A DNA stretch of 25,109 nucleotides. It comes from Hemicentrotus pulcherrimus (taxonomy: Eukaryota; Echinodermata; Echinoidea; Camarodonta; Strongylocentrotidae). This document shows positions 11,868 to 21,485 of the stretch, one piece after another. The translations under genes and the position numbers were made by a program. The stretch is from positions 111,050 through 136,158 of the forward strand of contig BEXV01000321.1 of the NCBI GenBank assembly GCA_003118195.1. Reading direction: 5' to 3'. How positions within the stretch are numbered: position 1 is the first letter of the stretch; every line of letters starts with the position of its first letter. The notes under the pieces are model-generated. The model saw only the letters and a program-made list of their open reading frames with translations. It did not search any database and was not told where the DNA came from.

Positions 11868-12199
11868 GTCTGTGCCTTTGCTTTGAGATACCATGTGCCT
11901 ATGGGTGATGATATACAAGCTTTACCCCATGGGAGGGGTTAGAACCAACCTCCGATTCAGACTTTCAACTCAGATACATCCTAGTTCTCGNAAGCAGAGT
12001 ATTACAACTAGGGCTATTTCCAAACACATTTAAACACACAGGAAATAAGATTACTAATTCATGAATTACAAAATCACAAATATGATATGAAGTCCATACA
12101 TGTATGCAAACAAGAGGAAGAATTTAAGGAAAGGAGGAAAACAGAGAAGAGTATAATATCCTCTAATACTTCAAAATATCTTGAAGCTTTGTAATCTTC

Positions 12200-12250
12200 A
12201 CCTCCTTCTCTCATTATCTTCCCCCTCCCTCCTCCCCCCTCTCTCTCTCT
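12200..12250 (+). repeat. C/T-rich tract ending in (CT)6
   Basis: A pyrimidine-rich run on the plus strand, with CCCCCTCCCTCCTCCCCCC followed by six CT units at 12239-12250. The minus strand has four or more G-tracts and could form a G-quadruplex or triplex structure. Confidence 0.85.
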
Positions 12251-13902
12251 AATTTCTGAGGAAATCAGTCAAATCACCAAATTTCTCAATTCGTTGGGAT
12301 TCAAGAGTGAGTCAATTTGTGTAATTCATTTGAAGGTGACAGACAAATCTCATTTCAGCTATGGAAAATGTGCATATCATGGGACTGGTGCCTTTACTCT
12401 TGAGAAGTAAAATTCTCTTCTTCTCACGTCTTATCTTTTTCTTTTTTTCTTCATTCCATCTCAGAAAGTAAAGCTGGTGAGTCATCATACACTTTTCAAA
12501 AGACCCGATTCTGGGTATGAAACATCCCTAACTACTGCCAAATGTATGAAAGATATAACATGAAAAGTTTTTTGCACTTTCATATTTGAAATACAATGCA
12601 TCAAAGAGTGGCGTGTCATCTTGTTTTCCATATAGAAAAGATATTTTTAAGAAAACACAATTTCAAAATAATATTCAATTTTTCAGATGGCATACTGACG
12701 CAATTCCCTACTTCAAATAGATCCGGAAACTTCACAAGAATTTTCTTGACAATGTTCCTCTCTTTGAAGCCAATGGTTCCAGTTCGCTTGCACATCACTC
12801 AAAGTGGTGCTTAGATTTCTTGTACACAGATGACTGACAACAAATTTATAGGGTTTCTAGAAGCACTGGGGTTTTAGCATGCTTTACAGCATTTATTGCT
12901 ACAGTCGGCTATCCATACTGCTGTACCCCTTGCCCCTGCCCCCACCAACGAAACAAACAAACAAAACAAAGAAATAAATAACTGTCAATTATTGTAGTCT
13001 CCAGGCAAAAAATACACAGAGGAGCACGGGGCGAATTAGCCCCCGAAATGCCCAAAAGAGCCCCCGAAAGTAAAATAAGAGCAACAAAAATTTGAATAGA
13101 GTTCAATGCAAAACAAATTAAAGAGTGTTATTTTCATGCAAGCAAGCTTGAAAAGAAGCCCCCCAAAAATGTATTATTTTTCCCCTGGTATTCTACCTCC
13201 AAGAAGACTAAGAAGTACATGATGTATAAATAATATTTGTTTTAAAAAATGGACTGAACTTATATTTATATGGAATAGAACAGTTTTGATATTCGGAACT
13301 ACCATTCCTGCATGACTTTGTTTTTGTAGCACCAACCTTGCCAATCTGCTTAGGCCCACCATACAAGTTCTGAATTATCGGTTCTGATTGCCTTGAATCC
13401 AAAGAATTGGAACGTGTCTGAAGAAGAAACAATCCAATGGACCTTATTTTATCACAACTCTACCAATTACTCACTTCAATTCTTTATGCTGTTTACGATT
13501 TCCATTTAACGGTAAGCAATTTGTATCTACCAAAATTCAGCAAGTATTAACCCGCGATTGACAATAATATATGTATTCTCAAGTATTAATAGGACAGGTA
13601 ACCAGGTAAGTTCACTTTCTATACTGTACTTAAATACCATTTACCGATGGTTCTTGGAAAACCAAAGAAAGTGACCGGATTGCTTTGAATGTTAATTTCA
13701 AGAAAATGTATGGTTGCCTTTTAACGTATCCAATTCCTAATTGTATTTTCAATAGCGGTAGTTCAACTGCTGATAATGTAATGCATGGGCCTGATCAGTT
13801 GTTTCAAGGCTAAGTTCACAAACAAGAATCTAGCATAACACCATGACCTTGATCTTCTATCTATGTCAAACCTAATTGACCAAAGTCAAACTTAAGGAGG
13901 AG

Positions 13903-13926
13903 CCCCGCCCTGCCCTGCCCCACCCC
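13903..13926 (-). promoter_or_regulatory. Intronic G-run series downstream of exon b donor (possible splicing enhancer / G-quadruplex)
   Basis: On the minus strand the sequence has five G-tracts of three or four separated by one- or two-base loops (GGGGTGGGGCAGGGCAGGG, then C and GGGG). This is a canonical G-quadruplex pattern. It begins 44 nt downstream of the exon b 5' splice site. G-triplets in this position are known intronic splicing enhancers bound by hnRNP H/F; a role here is inferred. Confidence 0.45.
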
Positions 13927-13970
13927 ACACTTGTACCGAGGGGATCCGATTCAGACAATGATAAACTTAC

Positions 13971-14041
13971 CAATGAATGTAAATGACTCTGGCTGTATGG
14001 ACCTGGTGATGTCTGAGGATCTGCTTGCCGCTGTTGCCATG
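13971..14041 (-). CDS. TCF4/TCF12-like: E-protein transcription factor, internal exon b (W..LHSL segment)
   Basis: This exon is 71 nt: two bases finishing the split Ala codon, then 23 codons. It begins AWQQRQADPQTSPGP and ends SQSHLHSL. It aligns with vertebrate TCF4 ([23 protein letters not shown]) and TCF12 (QWPRPGGQAPSSP..LHSL), sharing the Trp, the SP-rich middle and the terminal LHSL. Acceptor: TTCTCTTATTTTTGATACAG|CATGG. Donor: CATTG|gtaagt, close to consensus. Phase 1 in and 0 out, which fits both neighbours. In the family this piece links the Ser/Pro-rich region to the LDDAI helix of AD2. A strong G-run series begins 44 nt into the following intron and may help splice this small exon. 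An open frame runs beyond both splice sites (13872-14165), but only the exon part matches the family. Confidence 0.92.
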
Positions 14042-15836
14042 CTGTATCAAAAATAAGAGAAATGAACGGTTGCAGTTCACGGAAAACAAAGAGTTTACAA
14101 TTACAATCGTGACTGTTGCTTTGTGCAATATGTATAGCAACAATAAATAGAACACATTGCCACATTTCTATTTCATAAATATCTTTTGCAATTCATACAT
14201 TTAAATCAACATCATAAAACCTTGTTAGTGAACACTAAGTTTAATAACTATCTCAAATATTTGTGTTGATTTTGAACATACATCTGGGCATTTCATCAAT
14301 GCTTTTATTGTGTCTTCACATTGATCAGAGTCAGAAAATCTAAATTCATACTCCCCTAAAGTGAAAACAAAATAAAATAGCTTCATGATAGAATATTGTG
14401 ATTGAGAGATTGGACATTGGAGAATGGGAGAGATGGATATGGATTGCGAAAGTAAGTAGACCTAAGGTTAAGTTCAAGCACATCTTAGGTGCTCAGTCCA
14501 TGTTTGAAGACCCATTCAAACAGACTGCCCTCACTAATGAACATTCCTCTCACGTAGCCACAAGCATCAACTTAACTTGCCCTTAATAGCGAGGGTGGTG
14601 GGTATTTAAGTGATGGTGTTTGTAGGTGAACTCTGTGTGTACAGGGTGGAGGAGTGTAGTGAGATGGGTAGCCTACATATGCCACAGGCTCGGCTCGCAT
14701 CAAATTCCATCTACCTCACCAACAACCCTGGTCACCTAACCTAGCAGCAACGGCATACCGAGCGCTCGGCATCACTCAATTATTCATTAGCCACCTACCC
14801 TGAGGGGGGAAAGTCATTGGCTGACGATGGCCATAGCCTAATTACAGCATCAATTAGACAACTAATCAACACTGAGATGAGTGAACAACAGCTGGGGACT
14901 GACTGATAACAAGTACTGCTCTCAAGTTTCGGTTCATGGCCCTGTCTACAAGAGAGATTTACATTACTTGGTTAAAGACCTAGGTCACGACTCAGACCCC
15001 TCTCAGAAACTATTCTCTGGGATTATATTGATTAACCCATGGAAATGTTGGGACAATCAAATCTTATTACAAGAATCAACTATTTATTTTTGAAGGATTT
15101 CAGTGATCACTAAATTTGAATTGAATTAAACGTTAGGTAAAATATGAATACACTTTAATCCTCATCTCAAACTGCCGGGGCAAAGAAAAAAGATAATGGA
15201 ATAATATTTGAAAGTATCTCAAAACAAAAAGCAGTTGGTATTAATAACTGATAAAATACAAACAAACAAAATCTCAAAATATGGCTAACGAAAAAGAAAG
15301 AAGAGCAATCGAGTTTGTCAAGGGCAGTGACAGACAGAGAGGTGCCACTTCTAGCTGCTAGGCTTGTTGGGAATCGAGGGAAGGAGAGGGGAGGAGGAGG
15401 GACGGACTAATTTGAGATGTAGCCAGGTCTCTGATGGCATTAATAAATATGGCGACTAATCAGTCAGGTTAGGGGCATTGTACTCTGCTAACAATTGGAA
15501 TGTGCTTCTCCTCAAGTCAAACATGAGTCACTTGACAAACGCTTAGTAGGAATGCTAAAGAACTATCATCAGCTGGCTAGCTATAGAGGTAGGTTCAACA
15601 CAGCACCGGCTTCTACACATCAAGAACTAAACCTAAGTAACACTAACAGGTTTCAGGGAGATATTTAGGGGAAAATATGGGCAGTCGTCCTACAAGTGAC
15701 ATATGTTTCCCCATAACTCAGGATATTCTTATCCATACCCTGATATTTTTAGGATTTCAATCCTAAGTGATAATGGCTGATAAACCTTGAGCATTTGATT
15801 TTAAGTGGATTTGGCACCTTGCAAATCTCTAATTCA

Positions 15837-16117
15837 ATTATTATCATTATCACTTTATCAGTATTATTACTATTGTTATTATTGTTATTATTGTTATTAT
15901 TATTAATACTATTATCATTATTTTAATCACTATAATTATTATTACTATTAATTATTATTATGATTATTTCTATGTTCATGTTTATCATAATCATTATTAA
16001 TATTGTTACTATTATTATTATCGTTTATATTTGTATCAATGTTATTATAATTAATATCATTATAGGAAGTACTATTATCATTATGATTAGTAGTAGTAGT
16101 AGTAGCAGCAGCAGCAG
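15837..16117 (+). repeat. Degenerate ATT trinucleotide repeat ending in TAG and CAG repeats
   Basis: About 250 bp of imperfect ATT/ATC/GTT triplets, then TAG units from 16088 and four AGC units plus AG ending at 16117. It looks like an old, mutated microsatellite with a younger triplet repeat at one end, within intron B. Confidence 0.9.
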
Positions 16118-16370
16118 TATTTCATGAAGCTGTAAAGAAATCATGGAAAATTGTCATTTGTCAATTTGTTTTCCCCTAAAATACCCCCAAATACTTATTA
16201 GTTTGTAATATCTAGGCCAGCTATATCTATACACTGGCAACCACTTATTGATCTGTTTGTTCTCACAGTTATCTCAATGACTTTAATCATCATTCTGGCT
16301 TATCAATCTCCAACCAACATCAAGCATAAAAAATAGATGTATGTTTTGATCATCATCACATTTTTTTCTT

Positions 16371-16384
16371 CTCTCTCTCTCTCT
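16371..16384 (+). repeat. (CT)7 microsatellite
   Basis: Seven CT units following a T-rich run in intron B. Confidence 0.9.
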
Positions 16385-16720
16385 GTGGTACAGAAAAAGG
16401 TAATAATGTGTTTATCATACAAGGCTTGTGATTGGACGTTGCGTTGATTCCAATCCACAACCAATATCGCATGATTATTTTACCTGCCCAGGTAGACCCT
16501 TATATCTAACCCAAAACTCTCCTTCATAACACCGCACTTTATCATGTCAGAGATGCCAACTTTTGAAGAAGGAAAAAAGAAAAAAGTTTTCAGGGAAGCA
16601 TTTTTTAGGAGTGGGCGGGTAAGGGAGCAACGCCCCGTAAAAAGGGGTCAAGGGTTTTTATGAGAAAACCTTCCCTTTCCCTGTGGGGAAATGTTGATAA
16701 AACTCTCAAATGTTCTACAA

Positions 16721-17078
16721 TAGGCCTGTCTTAATCAGCTTGAGTTTGCCAAATAGCCCGCTATTTCTAATTTGTTAAATAATCCTAAAGTTACAATTCG
16801 GGTCCTCATCAGCTCCAAACTTAAAACTGGAGAAATAAGCTGAAGATATTTTGCTCAGCGTTCGCACATAGTGCGAGTCTTCGGGTTGGTGAAGACGCAC
16901 CGGACGAATAACGGGATATTTTGCAAACTAGCTCAAGATATTTGGGATGATTATCTCGACCAAATATCTCGCTAATTGTAACTTTGGGCTGATAACGCAA
17001 ATTAACTGGATAATTTGCGATTAGGATAGTTCAAATAGCGGGACATTTGGCAATCTCAAGCTGATGAAAACAGGCCTA
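16721..17078. mobile_element. MITE-like element, GGCCTGT termini with TA flanks
   Basis: The left terminus TAGGCCTGTCTTAATCAGC and the reverse complement of the right terminus TAGGCCTGTTTTCATCAGC match. The match continues through TTGAG.TTGCCAAAT..CCCGCTATTT, about 46 bp in all, with a further inner patch (AAAGTTACAATT) in both arms. The flanking TA on each side is consistent with a TA target duplication, as in Tc1/mariner-type elements (inference). The centre has two adjacent perfect hairpins at 16862-16876 and 16877-16896. About 358 bp, no coding capacity. Confidence 0.8.
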
Positions 17079-18225
17079 ATGAGAGGCTGGTTTTCATATT
17101 ATACTTTCTTGTAATATGTCAGTCTCATAACATTAGGGGTGGCTAATCTTTGATGTTCTAAATAATCTAAAGAGACGCTAACATTAAAACGTCTACAACA
17201 TTTGAATAATTGGTTGAACAAATGGAATTAGAAGTTATATTACATAAAATTTTTGAGAGTTCTGAGCCCCTTCTTATAGTTACGAATGATCCAAATGATC
17301 CTCCAATCAATCATAAGTTTGCAGTCTCTTGACCCTTATGTGCATATCTACAACAATAAAAAGCAATGAAGAGAGATGGAGAGAGACTGTCCTTCCTTTG
17401 CTCTGTGATTATTGCATCAATTTTGTATATCCTGAATATTTGCCCGTCACTTTAAATGTGACTCTTGAGAAAGGACAATTTGGAGACAACTTAAGTGGAT
17501 TTCTTGGTTACTGTTGAGTTCTTATAAAAGACGATTTCTGACTTTTGGCTATAACTTTACGTACAACTTCTGGATCAGCTTGACATTTCAGTTGCAATTG
17601 ATATACATGTAAATGGAACAAACGCAAATAAGTAACAATTAATATCAACTCTATATAAAATGGAGCCCTGGTTACATTAAAAAGTGTGATTAAACCATCA
17701 AAACTTGTCTCTTTTGAACTTAAGGCCAGTGAACGAATTCTATTTCGTGTTGCACTATAGTTCCCTGCAACATATAAACGACAAGAATCTAAATTCTTCC
17801 TGCCTCCTTCATTCAGGGCTAGTTTTGCCAGTATTCAAACAAGAAAACTTTGGTACCACGCATCTATGAATGCCTCCGATTCTTCAAAAAGTTTCTCAAT
17901 GAAATTTTCAATCGAATGACTTTGATCTCTCCAGCAGTCAGGTTTATAAAACAGCTGTTACTAATCACAGTCAATTAGCATTATCTTTCCTTCTTCTTGG
18001 CCCACATCTCTTTCTACATGAACCTTGATTTAGCTGAACTTCTTGGGATAATCACTTTCCCATCATCAACCAGAAATCACCTCTTAATGGAATTACAAAC
18101 AAATGTGTTTTCAATCATCAATAATACCAGAATTTGAAAAACTGGCTTAAATCCACTGCGTCTCTGTCTGCCTTTTTTCTTTTATAATACTAATACATTT
18201 CCAAAAATATCCATAATTGTTTTTG

Positions 18226-18699
18226 TTAAAGGAAAGTCCACCCTGATATCAAGTCGGTGTTAGTAAATGCTGAAAACTGAGAAAAACAAATTTGTGAAAG
18301 TTTGAGCAATATCCGTTTGAAAATAGGAAAGTTATGAATTATTTAAGTTATCATCAGTGACACATAAATTGGCAACGATGCGGCGTTTCTTGTAAGATCC
18401 TCTCCAATTTGCTCTGTACAGAAAAATGTCATAAACTTTTGTTTTCTTAGTTATTAATGACGGAATAGATTTGTTTCATACAGGGGTTTTGACATTTTAG
18501 TACCAGGCAATTGGGATGGGGACCTGGCAAGATACGTCACAGATTTTCCAATTTGAGTTTGATTGTTTGCACCTTCAAAAAAATCATAATTTTCTTAGTT
18601 TGTATCGTTTTTTTTTCTCAGAATTTCATTGCCTTGTTTCTCTCATTTTCCAGCTTCTATTAAAACCAACTTAATATCAGGGTGGATTTCCCCTTTTAA
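18226..18699. mobile_element. MITE-like element with TTAA target sites and CCACCCTGATAT inverted repeats
   Basis: The left end is TTAA followed by AGGAAAGTCCACCCTGATAT. The right end, reverse-complemented, is TTAA followed by AAGGGGAAATCCACCCTGATAT. The inverted repeats are about 24-26 bp with small differences next to the TTAA. A TTAA on both sides resembles the target site of piggyBac-type elements (inference). The element is 474 bp with no transposase frame. It lies 117 bp inside intron B from the exon a donor. Confidence 0.82.
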
Positions 18700-18815
18700 T
18701 ATAAGCCCTTCTTTAACTTACCTTGTAGTTGGTGCAATTAAATAATTTCATCAACAGTTACATGCATTCTAGACTAATAAATACTCAGACAATAGAGAGA
18801 TATATTATATTATAC

Positions 18816-18894
18816 CTGGCATAGGAGGTGGAGAACCAACAGGCGTTGAAGGATTGGAGGGAAAACTACTATTAGGGTGATCTGCTGAATAAAT
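18816..18894 (-). CDS. TCF4/TCF12-like: E-protein transcription factor, internal exon a (STPVGSPP region)
   Basis: This internal coding exon of 79 nt encodes 26 residues plus the first base of a split codon. It opens [11 protein letters not shown] and contains [11 protein letters not shown], closely matching the vertebrate TCF4/TCF12 segment [22 protein letters not shown]. In E-proteins this Ser/Pro-rich stretch precedes the second activation region (AD2, loop-helix); E-proteins are nuclear class I bHLH factors that bind E-boxes as homo- or heterodimers. The acceptor has a long pyrimidine tract (TTCTTTTTTCTCTATTATTC) before cacag. The donor is CCAG|gtata. The exon starts in phase 0 and ends in phase 1; the last G joins CA of the next exon to make Ala. 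In vertebrates GKALAS directly precedes IYSPDH. I found no such sequence to the right, so the previous exon lies more than 6.2 kb upstream, outside the window. Identity as an E-protein is near certain; which vertebrate paralogue it is closest to cannot be settled. Confidence 0.93.
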
Positions 18895-19520
18895 CTGTGG
18901 GAATAATAGAGAAAAAAGAAGAAAAATGATGAGATAATTATAAACAGGGGTTCGGAAAAGTTATATGCTTTCATAGTAGATTCACTAGACTGCAATTTAA
19001 AGCCTTTGAAAGCTACCAATTTAATTTGAAGAAAAGAGCAAAGGTAGTACAGAAAGTGAATTCAGTGAAACATAAATCATAAATGCAAGATGCAAGTACG
19101 GTAAGGCAAAAAATATGAATCCCAAACAGCAATTCCAATGGAACACAGTCTTCCAAATATCAGTCATTATATTTCTCAGAAACGTTGGAGTTGATGATGT
19201 TCTCCTGGAAAATTTCAAGGGGCACAATCAAGATCATTGGAAGGTGTTATACCACTCATTCTCAACTTGTCACTCTACTTTGTCATTAACAACCTAGCTT
19301 GTAATGACTGATGAAAGAACTCACTAATTACACAAGAGTAGTGTCTTGATTCCTTACTCTGTTCATTTCTTGAATGAACCAGGCATGTCAGAACAATTAA
19401 CATTTTAGATATCTAGAAAAGATGAAGATATATTCTCTAATGAGGGAATGGGTTCAAGCTGGTAATTCCCTGGTGGCTCTTTTAAACTTGCATCCTCTCT
19501 TCTTATTGTTTAGTGTTGGT

Positions 19521-19538
19521 GAGGGAGGGAGGGAGGGG
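19521..19538 (+). repeat. GGGA tandem repeat
   Basis: Four GAGGGA-type units in the upstream intron. Confidence 0.85.
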
Positions 19539-19831
19539 TAAGAGAGTGGACAGGTTTCTGTGATTTCAGCTAATTTCCACAGACTGTCATTTCTAATCTT
19601 TGTCAAGCCGTGTGTGACTGTGACCTGATCTATACAGCAAACATGACTTCAACTCTGTCACATCCTCACATCACTCTCATGCTCTCTTCTATCAACTTTA
19701 GAGGGAGGTAGAAAAGGAAAAAAGATGGCGCTCCGAGACATCTGCAAAAGTCATTAGTGCATTTTGAACAAGCGATGCTTCACACGCAATCCATTTCTTC
19801 CTACCAAGTTTTCTACATAGGAATGCACAGT

Positions 19832-19834
<3 letters not shown>

Positions 19835-19870
<36 letters not shown>
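19835..19870 (+). repeat. (CA)18 microsatellite
   Basis: Eighteen perfect CA units; likely polymorphic in length. Open frames on both strands across it are repeat-derived and not genes. Confidence 0.97.
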
Positions 19871-19871
<1 letters not shown>

Positions 19872-21271
19872 TCACTTTTTATGCCAGGAGGAAGGCGAAG
19901 AAAAGAAAAGGAAACGAAAGAAAAAGGAAGGAAAAAAAGTACACACAAGAGTATGACCCACTCTGGTCAAAATTTAGGTAACATTGTGGCGTGGGATTTG
20001 TAAACAACATTTTTGCCCTCTCATCCTGGATGCTTGATATTTAGGTTGGAATTTCTAGGCTGATTCTCTCGAGCGTAACCCATGCAATGCAAATTATTTG
20101 TGAAATTGATTTAGCTTGATGAGACAAGAGACAATGAGCTCAGTATGTAGACGGTTAAAAGGCTCTTTCCTCGCGTTGTCCGGTCGACTCTGGTGGAAGG
20201 CGAAGCGCAAACGAGAATGAAAAGCAGAGGCATTAATGATAGATGATGGGGGAAATGCATTTGCAGTCTGTTTGTTACAAGCCAATTTAGTCGCATTTGG
20301 GGATGCACTCCCAAGGAACAAAGTATTCAATGGTCCTAGGACATGTGTGAAAGTGATAGGAGGAAGATGAGGCAGGGAGATACTGAGACTGGTACAATAT
20401 CAGTGGTTTCCAACAATTATTGAACACGGCAGCCACCAGAGATCTTTCCCATATGTCCCGTGAGAACCCAGTAGTGGAAGGCAGAGGATCTGGATCAGAT
20501 TTCAATTCAAAGCCTCATATATTTTCATGCAGAGTGAAATTCATGACACGGTATATTAGAAATTAAGTAGAGATGTGTGTATAAATGTCAGTTCCAATAA
20601 TAAATGGCAAATGACTTCCAAAGTTCAGGAAGACAGGTTATATTGGTATACAATGAGGCATACCTACTGCTTTCTATTCCGAAGTAAAATAACTACACAC
20701 AACAAAGACATTTCTATTTTCCTCTACGAAAATAGGCCCGACCTATTTCCTTTGTTAAAAAGTCCATAAAAGTAAACAAGTTTTTGAAAAGAAAGAAAGC
20801 TGTACAACTAATTTGCTGTTCTCCCTATACATGAACAAAGATCTGGATGTAAAGGCCCATTCATTTTCATATTATTGATACACTTTGTAGACATGCACCA
20901 ATAAAGTACAGTGTACATTTTGTTTAAAATATGAGCTTATTTTAATCCAATTTGATGGCATTTGCTTTTCAAGTAGACCTATGTAATTTTGTTTTTGATC
21001 AAATACAATTATAGAATATTGTGCAAAAATCTTAATAATGTTAAATTCCAAAAAAATATTAAAGTCATTCAGATCTCATATATAAAATCCTTTCACTTTC
21101 AACAAATTTTTATATACAACAACGATGTGAAGGACCTAATTCATAGGAAAGTTTTGTGGCCTTCATCTTTCAAAACAATTTCTTGAGTTCTGATTATTTA
21201 TCAGGTAGTTGTAGTCATGTGCCATTCAGCAAAGCTACCCCACTCCATCTTATCACTAGCCTGCACCATAG

Positions 21272-21295
21272 GCCTGCCTGCCTGCCTGCCTGCCT
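21272..21295 (+). repeat. (GCCT)6 microsatellite
   Basis: Six GCCT units in the upstream intron. It contributes the Leu-Pro-Ala-Cys run of a long but probably non-coding plus-strand open frame. Confidence 0.9.
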
Positions 21296-21460
21296 ACCTT
21301 ACTGCCATCCTGATTGCCTTTGAGAGGCCGCATCGAGGATCACTCGTTTGTTTGGTTGAGAAATCCAGAGGAAATCCTAGCTGGACTTATCTGGTTCCTC
21401 CTCCCCTAGCTAGCCCTCCTATCATCCCCATCACACACACTTCTCATCCCCTTGCTTCAC

Positions 21461-21485
21461 CCTCCTCCTCCTCCTCCTCCTCCTC
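21461..21485 (+). repeat. (CCT)8 microsatellite
   Basis: Eight CCT units. Just downstream, 21501-21531 is a CAA / CCCAAA-rich tract. Confidence 0.9.

Larger units (their letters stand above)
8080..13970 (-). other. Intron C (between exons b and c), 5.9 kb
   Basis: Intron between exon b and exon c. It contains a diverged tandem duplication next to the exon c acceptor, slightly GC-richer unexplained stretches near 9590-9950 and 10820-11110, a GC-box cluster at 11842-11867, a single N at 11991, a C/T-rich tract at 12200-12250, and a G-quadruplex-type series next to the exon b donor. A minus-strand open frame at 10186-10551 ends its candidate exon portion at a strong donor consensus (see findings), but no family similarity supports it as an exon. 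The remainder looks like ordinary intron. Confidence 0.8.
14042..18815 (-). other. Intron B (between exons a and b), 4.8 kb
   Basis: Intron between exon a and exon b. It carries two inverted-repeat elements (16721-17078 and 18226-18699), a degenerate ATT-type repeat tract (15837-16117), a short CT run (16371-16384), and relatively GC-rich unique sequence at about 14600-14880 and 15300-15560 that might be regulatory. The phase-1 split Ala codon (G|CA) spans it. No coding sequence inside is recognisable. Confidence 0.8.

Noticed and set aside
12909..13200. Retroposon tail at an AAAC-rich stretch with C-rich flank
   Set aside because: A (CAAA)n-like run is present, but no SINE body, promoter boxes or target-site duplication could be identified.
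20094..20505. Minus-strand open frames of 67-78 codons
   Set aside because: Overlapping frames, no domain, no splice logic connecting them to the E-protein frame.
21240..21310. Donor-like CAGTAAG|gtaggcagg on the minus strand as the missing GKALAS exon
   Set aside because: The frame that would end in phase 0 terminates in TAA right at the junction, and the sequence is adjacent to a GCCT microsatellite.
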